From: Thalassorhabdomicrobium marinisediminis
Lineage (GTDB): Bacteria; Pseudomonadota; Alphaproteobacteria; Rhodobacterales; Rhodobacteraceae
Length of the DNA stretch: 64,000 nt
Direction of reading: 5' to 3'
Assembly: GCF_003072065.1 (NCBI RefSeq)
Contig: NZ_QCYG01000007.1
Span: forward strand, 224,929 to 288,928
Shown: piece after piece, positions 54,201 through 63,950 of the stretch
Layout: the number at the start of each line of letters is the position of its first letter
Position numbering within the stretch: position 1 is the stretch's first letter
Program-made: the position numbers and the translations under genes
The notes under the pieces: generated by a model
What the model was told of the DNA's origin: nothing
What the model saw: the letters and a program-made list of their open reading frames with translations, nothing else
Databases searched by the model: none

Positions 54201-55781
54201 TGGTGGGCCTCGGGCCTCAACTTCGAGATTGCAGCCTTTACGTCTCACCCCTGCCTGCCTGATACCCATTGGCGGAACGCCTCGAAGGCGCCTGAGCCGT
54301 TCACAGGCCGATTGACTTGTCTTGTCTTGTCCAGTCGCGGGTCGCCCGTTCTGCTCGCTGCGTGGATTTCTCTCTGTCCGCGGTGTTTGGCGTTTGTGGG
54401 CGTTGGTGTAGCGTTGTTCTGCCTCTGTCGTGCGCCGAGGTGCAGGGCTTCGCCCCAGTAGCGGACACTGAGTTGTTCGCGATGCAATGGCGACAGTGTC
54501 AGGTAGCTTTCCGGCCTTCTTCAGTTCGTAATATTTCGTTCTGCCGATACCCATGGCCTGCCAGGGCTTCGTTCGGGAAGCGGTGTTGGCCGCGAGGTAT
54601 TCATCGCGGCTGACAGCGCCCTTTGCCGCACGCCGCTGCTTCTCGGCTTCAGCCTTTCGGCGCTTCTTTTCAGATTCGGGCGTGACCTGTTTGAGGTCGA
54701 GCGAACGCGCCATATCCGGAGTGATACCCAGCTGCTCTGCGATCGTTGCACCTTTGTAGTAGTATCGCCCTTCGCACGGCACCGAACCCATCCCTGAGAG
54801 ACGCGCCTTTGTCACAGCCTGCCTCACGATTGCGGAGACTTCGCTCTTTGGCAGCCCGGGCGTGGCCGTTGCAGCAAGCGCCTCGATCTTGCCTTCGATG
54901 TCAGAGACATCCTTCATGTGCGTCAGACATGTGGCGCAGAAATGTAGCCAGGTGTTCCGAAAGCCCTCCGGAACGACACCCCCATAGGTGTCACTGATCG
55001 TCAGCAAGTCTTCGAGAATGAGTTTGAAGCGCTGTGATTGCGACAGACCGCGCGGCATAGCTCGTTTGGCCCTTCTGCCAGCCTTCTCTTGTTTCTTCCG
55101 TGCCTCCAGTTCGACACGACCGGGCCGTCCAACGGCGTTGTAAATCTGATCGGCTAAGCGATCGAAGCTGTATCGCTCAGCCGTTCCACCGGACACCCGA
55201 ACCGCTTGTTTCGACTTTTCGTTGATTGTTTCAGGAATGCGGAAGATGCGCGAGACGTCCCGACAACTTTTATCCGCACCAAAGGGCCCCAGAAACTCGA
55301 CCAGCGCGTTCATGGCGCCTTTCCACCGAGGCTGCGCGTTAGTGGGCATCGGATTGATGAGCCAGATCGCCGCGAGGCCGCGACCGGTCTGCACAATCAC
55401 CGACGGATGGGGCACGTTGTGAGCCGCCAACCTCGACGCAAGTTCTGCTTCAACGGTGCCAACATCCTTGCCACGCCATTGTAGGATATTGAAGTAGTCG
55501 AGATCGACATACAGCGCGTTCAACGCCGCCAGCTTCTGCGCCTTTCTTCCGCCCCAGAACCGATTGAGTGTGAGATAGCTGGTGCGGTCGAGAAACGTCG
55601 GCATCTGTGTAAGAAGCGTCTCATCGTCAAGCGTGTAGTTCTCTACCCCTCCGCTATGCTTGCAGAGCACGACAGCTTTTCCACGGGCTGCTTCCGGATG
55701 AAGAAGACGGTAATACTCCTCGCCCTTCAAGTCGAAAATCTGGTCGAGCGGGGCGAGTTCTTGATGAGATACATGCTGCAT
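54177..55781 (-). CDS. Primase-like replication protein of a mobile element
   Basis: This 534-residue protein has an N-terminal region like archaeo-eukaryotic primases or RepB-type plasmid primases: LNALYVDLDYFNILQWRGKD (metal-binding D-x-D), HPSVIVQTGRGLAAIWLINP, and DVSRIFRIPETINEKSKQAV, which resembles the D-x-x-R-x-x-R-x-P-x-x-x-N motif. The middle has LPKSEVSAIVRQAVTKARLS, then an HTH-like GATIAEQLGITPDMARSLDL. The C-terminal 100 residues are basic and low-complexity. It probably starts replication of the excised element or plasmid ancestor. An exact family is not recognised. Confidence 0.6.
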   Translation of the reverse strand: MQHVSHQELAPLDQIFDLKGEEYYRLLHPEAARGKAVVLCKHSGGVENYTLDDETLLTQMPTFLDRTSYLTLNRFWGGRKAQKLAALNALYVDLDYFNILQWRGKDVGTVEAELASRLAAHNVPHPSVIVQTGRGLAAIWLINPMPTNAQPRWKGAMNALVEFLGPFGADKSCRDVSRIFRIPETINEKSKQAVRVSGGTAERYSFDRLADQIYNAVGRPGRVELEARKKQEKAGRRAKRAMPRGLSQSQRFKLILEDLLTISDTYGGVVPEGFRNTWLHFCATCLTHMKDVSDIEGKIEALAATATPGLPKSEVSAIVRQAVTKARLSGMGSVPCEGRYYYKGATIAEQLGITPDMARSLDLKQVTPESEKKRRKAEAEKQRRAAKGAVSRDEYLAANTASRTKPWQAMGIGRTKYYELKKAGKLPDTVAIASRTTQCPLLGRSPAPRRTTEAEQRYTNAHKRQTPRTERNPRSEQNGRPATGQDKTSQSACERLRRLRGVPPMGIRQAGVRRKGCNLEVEARGPPIFPLPLW

Positions 55782-56217
55782 CTCGAGGAGATACGTCCCC
55801 GCTCGATATCACAGAAAAATCTGAGCAGAAATTTTGGGAGTGTCCGCAAATCGTGACAGGTCCACTATTACGTGTAACCGCCATGCAAAACCTGATGCCG
55901 GATCGGCCCAGAGCGGACATTGGTAAAGCCTCTGTCCAATGGCTGCTTCGAGCCCATTTTGACTGATGCGGCGTGAAGCCTGGATGTCTGCTATCACGGT
56001 AGAGGCAAAAATCTTCAACAACACCTTTGCTTTTGAACGGGGTTTGTGGCGGCGCAAACAGGGCAGGGAGCGCATGTGCCAGAAACGAAGGTTTGGGTTT
56101 ATGGGGGCCAGAAATTCAAAGACATGTTTGAACATGACTTTCACTCGCAAAGTTAGTGGCTTGCGCCACTGTATCGCGTCGATTAGGTGACGCTATCAGG
56201 ATTGGGGGGCGGCCAAT
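55782..56217. other. Gene-free stretch between primase-like gene and CDF transporter
   Basis: About 435 bases without a credible gene. The two divergent genes need promoters here. Short frames on either strand read as noise. GTCCGC and GCGGAC occur near 55843 and 55912, a motif seen in decayed alphaproteobacterial island DNA, but I assign no function. Confidence 0.5.
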
Positions 56218-57105
56218 ATGACAACTATCAAGCTTGCAATTGGCAGTATTTTCATTGGCTTTGCTGTTTTGGGATTGAAGGTCTTTGCCTACTGGATAAC
56301 TGGTTCCGTTGCACTTTTATCAGACGCACTTGAAAGCACGGTCAATGTCGCAACAGCGTTCGCCGCGCTCATCGCGATCCATATCGCGGCCAAGCCTGCT
56401 GACGCCAATCACCCCTATGGCCACCACAAGGCAGAATTTTTTAGTGCTGTTCTTGAAGGTGTAATGATCATCGTTGCTGCACTGCTGATCTTTCGGGAAG
56501 CCTACCACGGCTTTATGCGGCCCGTCGTTCTCGATGCCCCGGTGGAAGGGCTTCTTGTGAACATGGCGGCGACAGTCATAAACGGACTGTGGGCATGGGT
56601 GTTGATCACGCGCGGACGAGCACAGAAATCACCAGCTTTGGTGGCTGATGGAAAACACCTGATCACGGATGTTCTTACCTCTGTCGGGGTTGCCACGGGC
56701 GTTATTCTGGCTGTTGCAACAGGATGGTGGATACTGGATCCGGCACTGGCCGCACTCGTGGCCGTCAACATCCTCTGGTCAGGTTCTAAAATCGTCAAAG
56801 AGTCCCTGAGCGGCCTGATGGATGAAGCTGTCTCAGCACAGACATTAAATACGATCCGTGAGGTTATTGCGTCGGAATTGGATGGCGCAATGCAAGCACA
56901 CGATCTTCGAACACGCCACGCAGGTGCGGTAATATTTATTGATTTTCATTTGGTCGTGTCTGGTGACACGACAGTTTTTCAAGCTCATGAAATATGTGAC
57001 CAGATAGAGGAATCTTTGAAAAACCACTTGGATGACGCCAAGGTCACAATCCATGTCGAACCGGAACACAAATCAAAGCAATCAGGAGCAATAATTCCTG
57101 ATTGA
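56218..57105 (+). CDS. Cation diffusion facilitator (FieF-like metal efflux)
   Basis: This 295-residue membrane transporter exports divalent metals by proton exchange. It has five or six helices, with metal-binding motifs in VALLSDALESTVNVATAFAA, HPYGHHKAEFFSAVLEGVMI and LVADGKHLITDVLTSVGVAT (H-x-x-x-D). The C-terminal cytoplasmic domain has VIFIDFHLVVSGDTTVFQAH and VTIHVEPEHK, the CDF dimerisation fold. The likely ions are zinc or iron, not determined. It has its own start after a long spacer in the island and looks like cargo. Confidence 0.92.
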   Translation: MTTIKLAIGSIFIGFAVLGLKVFAYWITGSVALLSDALESTVNVATAFAALIAIHIAAKPADANHPYGHHKAEFFSAVLEGVMIIVAALLIFREAYHGFMRPVVLDAPVEGLLVNMAATVINGLWAWVLITRGRAQKSPALVADGKHLITDVLTSVGVATGVILAVATGWWILDPALAALVAVNILWSGSKIVKESLSGLMDEAVSAQTLNTIREVIASELDGAMQAHDLRTRHAGAVIFIDFHLVVSGDTTVFQAHEICDQIEESLKNHLDDAKVTIHVEPEHKSKQSGAIIPD

Positions 57106-57387
57106 AGATGCAATTCCGTTGCTGTGCCGCAGGTATCGGTGTGTGCCCAAAACAAATATTACAGCTTTCCAAAAACCACCGTTCGTTGAACGGTTCGCTG
57201 AACCAGTCATTGGCACAGATGCAGCGAAGGTCTGAAAAGTCCGCATCGCAGACATTGGGGTGATACGCAGCGAAGGTCGGCTCTCCGCCCTCTCTGGATA
57301 GAATTGATGAACAGTCTTGATGAGGCCTCAGATACGCAAACGCCTCTGCGAGTGCTCAACAACCCCTCCCCCGTTCTTGCTAACGAC

Positions 57388-60300
57388 CTACTCCTCGCCA
57401 GCCACTTCGAAAACTAATTGCGGAACGATCACTTCCCAACTCTCTCGCTTTAGCAAATGTTGAAAGCGCTCTTCGTTATCTTCCTTGCGCCGATAGATGA
57501 TGGCAGCAATTTCACCTGAAACAAACTTCGTGTTTCGCGGCGGCGCGAACGCTCTTGCCATGCGGCCAAGTTCCCGTCCTTTCATATCTTTGATCTGCCA
57601 GCGGTCTTGGACCTTCGCAAGACGGATCGGCGCCCCGGTGCGCGCTTCAGCAATGGCATCTTGGACTTCGTGTCGATCGGCCTGACGTCCCGCAAAGGAG
57701 AGATCCACCATCCTCAACTCAGGCGACTGAAAGAACCGGCGGGGACCGGGAACCGTCGTCATATCAGGCACCACGTGGCGCGTGACGACGGATGGCGACG
57801 CCGTGGGAAGATATTCGTGGTGATCGTTGCTCATGACGATCAGATTGCGCCGTGCTCGGGTCATAGCGACGTAGAACAACCGTCGGGGCGCATCTTGATC
57901 TTCGTTCCGTGAAGGGCGCTCCCAGCCGCCGTCCATGATGACGACATCATCGAACTCAAGCCCCTTGGCACGATGCGCTGTCAGCAATTTGAGACCGCGC
58001 TGCTCGCCCCACGTCTCTCTCGACCATTCCGCGAACCATTCAATCACGTCCGGGTTCGGAAGCGCTTTTCCCTGGATTTCCCGTGCAAGCTGGCCGAGGC
58101 CCTCGCCGATCCGATCGGTCCAACGGCTGGCTGGTATGGTGTTGAGGGTTTCTGTCAGCTCTCTGAGGTCAATCATGGCACTGCCTTTGTCCCGCAAAGC
58201 GCTAACGAACTGCTGCATCTCGCGGGTGCGCCAGATGCTGGGCAGGCTTTCATTTGCCATCTCAACCGGGATGCCCATGGCTTCAGCGAAGTCACGAACC
58301 GGCTGAAGCTTGCGCCAATCCCGTGATATGATGGCCGCCCCTTTCCAACTCCAATCAGGTATCAACCTTGACAGCCGGATCATTTCATTGACCGCTGCGA
58401 GGGCCTGCGCTTCATCGCCAGCGGGACATCCAAGGATCTGCACCCTGCCCTTTGCGACAGGATCGAATTGCTCCATCACGCCCCCGGGCAACTCTGCCTG
58501 GCGTGATTGATCCACGGCGATGCCATGTCCCCGTTTCATACGTTCCCGAGAGCCCTCAATCACCGCGTTCGCGGCGCTGATGATGTGCTTCGATGATCGA
58601 TAGTTGTCAGTCAGAAACACCGGCTTAGCGGAATAGTCCTGCTCGAACTGTCGGATGTGTCGCACGGAAGCGCCGGCAAAGGCATAGATGTTCTGGTCAT
58701 CATCCCCGACCGCGAACAGGCTGATCCGTTGGTCGGGGTCATCAATGCTGCGTCCGGCCACGGCCGCGATCAAGGCGTATTCTTCCGGGCCCACATCCTG
58801 GTATTCGTCAACGAGTATCCACCGGAATCCTTCGATGAGCGTTTCCCGCAGGGCTTCGGCCTCAATCTTATCCAGCCCGTCTCCGCGCAACAGCCGGGTT
58901 GCATCGGAAAGCAATGTCTTGAAGTCAGGTTCGTCCGCTGTCGTCCGGCCAGCAAAGCTCGCACCGACCAGGCGCATTGCCAAGGCATGAATGGTTAATA
59001 CAGTAACGAAGCGCGCGTCGTCACCGATCAAAAGACGCAATCGCTCGCGGATCTCGGCGGCAGCGTGACGGTTGTAGGCAAGCACAAGGATTCCGTTCGG
59101 ATCCTCACGCTTGATCCTGACGAGATAAGCGACCCGGTGAACCAGCACGCGCGTCTTTCCCGACCCCGGCCCCGCCAGCACAAGAACGTTCGTCTGCTCG
59201 CGGTCATCGCGCACGATCTGCTCTTGAATTGGATTGCCTAAATTGCTCACGATCTCGGCATAGGATTGAGGCGTAGCCTGTCGTCTGAACTCGGAAATCC
59301 GCCCCGGCATCCAGATTTTCATAAAATCTGACCGATCGAGAGCGAAGTAATCCCGCGCTAGATGCTGTGCTTGATTGATATCCTCCATGCCCTTTGACGC
59401 GTAAGCTGCCATCACATGGGTTTGGACGGTTTGTTCGCTGTAATGGTCTTCAAGGGGCGCGAAATGCTGGGTCGTGAAGGTCCCCCCTTTCGGATTGATG
59501 TGCAGCGTCATCGCAGAACGGAACACGGACAATCCCTTGCCCAAAGTGACGACCTGCTGCTCGTGCAGCCACAACAGGGCACGGTCCATCAGCTTTGATG
59601 GATCATTGACGGAGGCACGCAACAATGCATCGCTGTTGATCGCGGCAAGCAGATCACCCAGCGTCGTCTCGACGGCAATATCCTTACCCCTTACGCCAAC
59701 CTGAATGTTGTCGATAAGACAAGACACCAGCCGTTCCGCTCCCTGCCGGCGGAGTTGGGCGGTCTGATCAATCACCGCCCATGACCGTTGCGTTCGCACC
59801 AAAAGGCTGCCCTTTGACACCTTGCGCAATCCGATATTGCCCCTGCCACCATCCATGTCGCGTCCGTCTTGGGCAATCCCACGAAGAAGACCTTCAACCA
59901 TGTCGGGCCGCACCGAGGCGTGCCCCCGCTCGCGCAGAGCCTGCGCGACGGAGGCAAGATGGCAGGGCCAAGCCTCATCAATCTCTACGTCGGGGGCTTG
60001 CTCACGCAGGATCGAAATTAGGTCGGCTTCTAGGCTGGACGCTGCTTCGAACCGCTTGGGCGAAGCGTTCTCGATGCGCGCATGAACAAAGATAGTGATG
60101 TTCGTATCGTCTTTCGCGATCCCCAAAGCCTCAAGATCCGCCAGGGCATTGCGCACCCCCGACACTGTCAGCCCACTTATCCCGCAAAGTTCGTCCGTCG
60201 TAATGCCCTCTTCTTGCGGCGCGTTGATGATGTGCTGCACGATTGCAGCCAGATCTTTGCGTCGCTGTTCGGTAAGTTCAGCGGTTGCGAGAATTTCGCG

Positions 60301-62604
60301 AACCTCTTTCATGTTTTTCACCCGCAACGACGCAGGGAACACTTGCACCCGATTTTCTTCGCGGTTCAAAAGATGCGCTTCTTCAAGCCATGAGACAGCG
60401 GTCTTGACCCGCGTATCATCGGTATTGCTGTCTCTCTGGAAGTCGCGATCTTTCTCTTCGTGGACGATTTCACCGGGCGTGGCGACGATCTCGCCGCCCT
60501 TCCCGGTCCGGGAATCGAGACGTCGCAGCGCCTTGAGGATCGCCCCGATCTCATGCCGGGCCAGCCGCGACCGCGCGCTCAGGCTGAACTGTCGTTCGAC
60601 GTCTTCGGTATTGAACAGAAGGACGCAGTTTGCCGGTTCACGGTCCCGCCCCGCGCGCCCTGCCTCTTGCAAGTAGTTCTCAAGTGAGCCCGGCACATCG
60701 CCGTGAACCACCAGACGGATGTCCGGCTTATCGACCCCCATGCCAAACGCGTTGGTTGCGGCAATCACGCGCAGATTGCCTATGCGAAAGCTCTCTTGAA
60801 TCTCCTGTTTGTCGTCGGCGCTCAGGCCCGCATGATATCGCTCGGCCGCGACCCCCTGTTGTTTCAGAAATTCCGCCACACGCTCGGTAGCATTCCGGGT
60901 CGCACAATAAACGACAGCACCCGAGGCACCTTCACGCGGCAGCTTGGCTTCGATCGTATCGAGGATATCGGTCAACTTGGTTGTGCGTTGCGTCGGCAGC
61001 ACTTCAAAACTCAGGTTTGATCGGGACGCACCGCCATCGATCAACGTCAATTCTGCGCCCAACCGCTCCTTGAAATGGCCACAGATATCTTGCACCACGT
61101 CCGGCTTGGCCGTCGCGGTTAAACACAACACCGGGACCGGTTCCTCGCCAGAGTTCTCTTTAATAAATCGCGAAACGTATCGGTAGTCAGGTCGGAAATC
61201 GTGTCCCCATTTAGAGACGCAATGCGCTTCGTCCAGCACCCATAAGCCCACCTCGCGCTGTGCCAGAACGGACCGAACCGTGGTGCTGCGCAACTGCTCG
61301 GGTGAAATGAGCAGAATTGCAGCATCTCCAAGCCGGACCTTGTCGAGCGCGTCCTGACGTTCAGGCAATGACAAAAGGCCGTTAATGGTGACAGCTGACG
61401 CAATGCCCGCACGCGCAAGCCCCTGCACCTGGTCTGCCATCAATGCCACCAGAGGCGATATGACCACTGTCAAAGCGCCAGTCTTGTCGAACCGGGACAA
61501 CGCTGGGATCTGATAGCAGACGGACTTGCCTGTGCCTGTCGGAAGGATCCCCAGCAGGTGTTCACCATCCATGGCCGTGGCGACGATCTTCTCTTGCAGT
61601 GGGCGACCATCCTCGTCGACCGGTTCGGGACGAAAGCTTGGAAAGCCGAACCAGCGCTCGAGCGCTCGGGCGGGGTCGTTGTGCTCGGTGCAATAAGCAC
61701 AATCCGGGCGTCGACAATTCGTATCTCTAAGGTCTTTGACAAGCCGTGCCGCATCGCGGAACTGCGCCCGAACCCACGGGGGCATCACAGAATCCCCACC
61801 GGCAACCGAGATCCAAGACAGCGCATATGCCATGGGCCAGCCGAGCGTCGTATCTGAGAGCCTGTCCAAAACGGCGCTCACCTGGGCGCCACACGCCGCC
61901 GTTTCCAGCAGCGTTCGGATCGCCAAGTTTGCTTCCGCTTCCGACGGCTTCGGTGCATCGCGCACGTCGCTGAACAAACGTTCGAATCCATCTGTGCCAG
62001 GCCCTCGACAGCACAGCCAGTGATAGGCCTGCATAAGCTCTGGCGACTTAGCGTTTAGAGCTACGAAAGCGTCGATCTGGTTGCGAAGAACCTCAAACAC
62101 CAGACGCGCGTCATATTCGGGTTCATTGACGTGCCCGCTTTGAAGACGGCCATCATGGTAGTGTTTAACTAAACGATGATAAGGGTTGCGTGGGAACGCT
62201 AATGGGTTGAGCCAAAGGGTGTCGATCGGATCATCCGCAAGCTTTGCGAAGCGCGGTGACACTGCCATGAGGTGCGGCAGGTCGTGGCGCAGAATATTAT
62301 GCCCGATGACATGAGTGAATCCTGCGCTAAAGAGCTCGAGCTTTTCCAAAGCGGCTTCTACGTCCCCTTTTCGGTGAACGATCCCTTTCGCGGCAGACTC
62401 GGGCACCGCGGCAAAGGCAAATATCCGCGCGCTCTTGGGATCAACTTCAAGATCGACGGAAAGGCAGCGCGATATAATCGCGTAAGGATCGCGCGCCCTG
62501 TGACCCGCAGTCTGCTTGGAATGGCCGGGTCTTGCCAGTTCAGGCCCTTCAGCCCGCTCACGCGCAAGGACCTTCGATATACCCCGGGAGATTATTTTTC
62601 TCAT
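57388..62604 (-). CDS. Giant fusion: DnaQ-like exonuclease - RecQ helicase - UvrD helicase
   Basis: The 1738 residues contain three enzymes. Residues about 45-180 are DEDD exonuclease-like (SVDLEVD at 49-55, HNILRHD at 102-108, EPEYDARLV at 161-169). A Cys cluster CRRPDCAYC lies at 297-305. RecQ spans about 330-680 with Walker A LPTGTGKSVCYQIP, DEAH at 458-461, LTATAKP and QEAGRAGRD. A long linker with winged-helix-like parts leads to a UvrD/Rep SF1A helicase from about 1120: LAGPGSGKTR at 1143, DEYQD at 1266, VGDDDQNIYAF at 1299, then AHRAKGLEFDDVVIMDGG and LFYVAMTRARRNL. It begins 14 bases after the HNH gene. It probably unwinds and degrades foreign DNA; this is inference. Confidence 0.93.
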   Translation of the reverse strand: MRKIISRGISKVLARERAEGPELARPGHSKQTAGHRARDPYAIISRCLSVDLEVDPKSARIFAFAAVPESAAKGIVHRKGDVEAALEKLELFSAGFTHVIGHNILRHDLPHLMAVSPRFAKLADDPIDTLWLNPLAFPRNPYHRLVKHYHDGRLQSGHVNEPEYDARLVFEVLRNQIDAFVALNAKSPELMQAYHWLCCRGPGTDGFERLFSDVRDAPKPSEAEANLAIRTLLETAACGAQVSAVLDRLSDTTLGWPMAYALSWISVAGGDSVMPPWVRAQFRDAARLVKDLRDTNCRRPDCAYCTEHNDPARALERWFGFPSFRPEPVDEDGRPLQEKIVATAMDGEHLLGILPTGTGKSVCYQIPALSRFDKTGALTVVISPLVALMADQVQGLARAGIASAVTINGLLSLPERQDALDKVRLGDAAILLISPEQLRSTTVRSVLAQREVGLWVLDEAHCVSKWGHDFRPDYRYVSRFIKENSGEEPVPVLCLTATAKPDVVQDICGHFKERLGAELTLIDGGASRSNLSFEVLPTQRTTKLTDILDTIEAKLPREGASGAVVYCATRNATERVAEFLKQQGVAAERYHAGLSADDKQEIQESFRIGNLRVIAATNAFGMGVDKPDIRLVVHGDVPGSLENYLQEAGRAGRDREPANCVLLFNTEDVERQFSLSARSRLARHEIGAILKALRRLDSRTGKGGEIVATPGEIVHEEKDRDFQRDSNTDDTRVKTAVSWLEEAHLLNREENRVQVFPASLRVKNMKEVREILATAELTEQRRKDLAAIVQHIINAPQEEGITTDELCGISGLTVSGVRNALADLEALGIAKDDTNITIFVHARIENASPKRFEAASSLEADLISILREQAPDVEIDEAWPCHLASVAQALRERGHASVRPDMVEGLLRGIAQDGRDMDGGRGNIGLRKVSKGSLLVRTQRSWAVIDQTAQLRRQGAERLVSCLIDNIQVGVRGKDIAVETTLGDLLAAINSDALLRASVNDPSKLMDRALLWLHEQQVVTLGKGLSVFRSAMTLHINPKGGTFTTQHFAPLEDHYSEQTVQTHVMAAYASKGMEDINQAQHLARDYFALDRSDFMKIWMPGRISEFRRQATPQSYAEIVSNLGNPIQEQIVRDDREQTNVLVLAGPGSGKTRVLVHRVAYLVRIKREDPNGILVLAYNRHAAAEIRERLRLLIGDDARFVTVLTIHALAMRLVGASFAGRTTADEPDFKTLLSDATRLLRGDGLDKIEAEALRETLIEGFRWILVDEYQDVGPEEYALIAAVAGRSIDDPDQRISLFAVGDDDQNIYAFAGASVRHIRQFEQDYSAKPVFLTDNYRSSKHIISAANAVIEGSRERMKRGHGIAVDQSRQAELPGGVMEQFDPVAKGRVQILGCPAGDEAQALAAVNEMIRLSRLIPDWSWKGAAIISRDWRKLQPVRDFAEAMGIPVEMANESLPSIWRTREMQQFVSALRDKGSAMIDLRELTETLNTIPASRWTDRIGEGLGQLAREIQGKALPNPDVIEWFAEWSRETWGEQRGLKLLTAHRAKGLEFDDVVIMDGGWERPSRNEDQDAPRRLFYVAMTRARRNLIVMSNDHHEYLPTASPSVVTRHVVPDMTTVPGPRRFFQSPELRMVDLSFAGRQADRHEVQDAIAEARTGAPIRLAKVQDRWQIKDMKGRELGRMARAFAPPRNTKFVSGEIAAIIYRRKEDNEERFQHLLKRESWEVIVPQLVFEVAGEE

Positions 62605-62618
62605 GTCGGCATGTTAGC

Positions 62619-63542
62619 CTAATCCCAAGGCGCGGGACCATCTGATTCCAATTGTCCAAAGATGTTCTCTCGGTGCCACGCCAAATTGGCAGGGTGCGGC
62701 CAGTCATTCTGGTCCTTAGGCGTCAAGATCTTACCGTCGGGCTGCAGCAATCGATCAACAACCGCACCAGGAACTTTGTTGCGAGAAACAAGGATCGTCT
62801 CACCGTCGCTCGCAACCGAGATCAGTCCACGGTCGAACATCCAATGTAACGTGCCCGATAGTGCCAGCCCGTTTCTGATGGAGTCGCTGCCTTTGTATTC
62901 GACGGGCCGAATGTGGGCTGCTTGCACCTCCGGCCGACCTCCTCCGTTTCTCAACATTAGCCCGGACATCGCACAGCGATAGCCATAAGCCGCGCGCACT
63001 TTACGTCGGAAAGCGACATCACGGTATGGCCGGCGCGTAAGGCGCTCCAAGACAGGACGCTCGAAAACAGCCGAAACTTCGTCGATTTGTGACTTTCTCG
63101 GATCGTAGCGTTTTGCTTCTTGTATCTCGAGGTCTGCCGGTAAACCTAGTCGCACAATTCGTTCGAAATCCGTATCCGGGATGCGCCTCACGGCGAGCTG
63201 AACGGCTCCGCCCCTTTTCGGTGTGCCGTCTGGTTCTGCGAGCGACTGTTCAAGCGGACTACCGTCGATCAGCCTCGGGACTTCCGTGTCCAGCGGCAGA
63301 AAGCTTCCAGGTTCGATCATGGCAAGGTAGCGACCGTCCACTCCAGGCTTCGGAAGGACCCGATCTATCTTCGCAACAGCGAAATACCCGCGAGGTCCTG
63401 CCTTCACCGGTTCATAGTATATGACCCAGTCGCCGACGGCCTCCTTGACAGCTTTAAGATAGTTGCGTGGGAAATCATATACGACATCAGGTTCATCATC
63501 GTAGATAGAGTCCGCCTTATGTAGCAGCACGAGCTTTGTCAT
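62619..63542 (-). CDS. HNH endonuclease with N-terminal PUA-like reader domain
   Basis: The start at 63542 gives 307 residues. The N-terminal half (VVYDFPRNYLKAVKEAVGDW, VIYYEPVKAGPRGYFAVAKI) resembles PUA/EVE/SRA-type modules that sense modified bases and occur in front of HNH nucleases. The C-terminal half is an HNH_2 domain: FRRKVRAAYGYRCAMSGLML, VQAAHIRPVEYKGSDSIRNG and LALSGTLHWMFDRGLISV. It is the first gene of a two-gene operon with the exonuclease-RecQ-UvrD protein. A role as a modification-dependent restriction enzyme is inferred from architecture. Confidence 0.8.
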   Translation of the reverse strand: MTKLVLLHKADSIYDDEPDVVYDFPRNYLKAVKEAVGDWVIYYEPVKAGPRGYFAVAKIDRVLPKPGVDGRYLAMIEPGSFLPLDTEVPRLIDGSPLEQSLAEPDGTPKRGGAVQLAVRRIPDTDFERIVRLGLPADLEIQEAKRYDPRKSQIDEVSAVFERPVLERLTRRPYRDVAFRRKVRAAYGYRCAMSGLMLRNGGGRPEVQAAHIRPVEYKGSDSIRNGLALSGTLHWMFDRGLISVASDGETILVSRNKVPGAVVDRLLQPDGKILTPKDQNDWPHPANLAWHRENIFGQLESDGPAPWD

Positions 63543-63924
63543 GCTTCCAGGAAATACAATCCTGAGCAGAACGCAAGGGACCAATCAACGAGAACGACTG
63601 GATCTCTGATAAGCCTAATGCAGCATTATCGTAAGTTTAGGGGCACTAGCGCCCTGCCCCTTGTAGCCCCATAATCTTTACAGTTTCGACAACTGTGGAA
63701 CCCGCTTCCGAATAGAGGAATTTTTGTAGGCAGTTCATGGTGCTTGGTAGTCTGACTGCCTTTGGTTTAGATAGGAATAGAGCTCGCAGCGTCTGCTGTC
63801 GCCTCATCCTCCTAACCCTCCAAACGACTTACAAAACTACCGACAAACGAACTTACCGACAAACAACCTACCAACAAACAGACTTACGAACCTTGCGTCT
63901 GCGGCACTGCTATTCTGCCGCGCT
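63543..63924. other. Gene-free right-flank stretch with short tandem repeats
   Basis: No credible gene in about 380 bases. The promoter of the HNH operon must lie in its left part. The right part holds a tandem repeat (63837-63891) and is followed by an IS end. Confidence 0.5.
63837..63891. repeat. Imperfect 15-16-base tandem repeat
   Basis: Three and a half units: CTACCGACAAACGAA, CTTACCGACAAACAA, CCTACCAACAAACAGA, then CTTACGAAC. They are A/C-rich on the plus strand. The copies are too similar to be CRISPR repeats with spacers. Their role is unknown; iteron-like binding sites or simple slippage are options. Confidence 0.6.
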
Positions 63925-63950
63925 GGACTGGCCCCCGTTTCACCGGACAC
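63925..63950. mobile_element. Terminal inverted repeat of an IS3-type element
   Basis: TGGACTGGCCCCCG-TTTCACCGGACACC lies immediately downstream (minus strand) of a transposase stop codon. The TGG-x-CTGGCCCCC start and the CCGGACAC end resemble termini of IS3-group elements. The other end is outside the window. Confidence 0.55.

Noticed and set aside
55809..56150. Minus-strand 113-codon frame before the CDF gene
   Set aside because: No family pattern, no ribosome site and irregular codon use.
63837..63891. Possible CRISPR array in the tandem repeats
   Set aside because: Units are adjacent with no spacers and only 15-16 bases long; no cas genes in the window.
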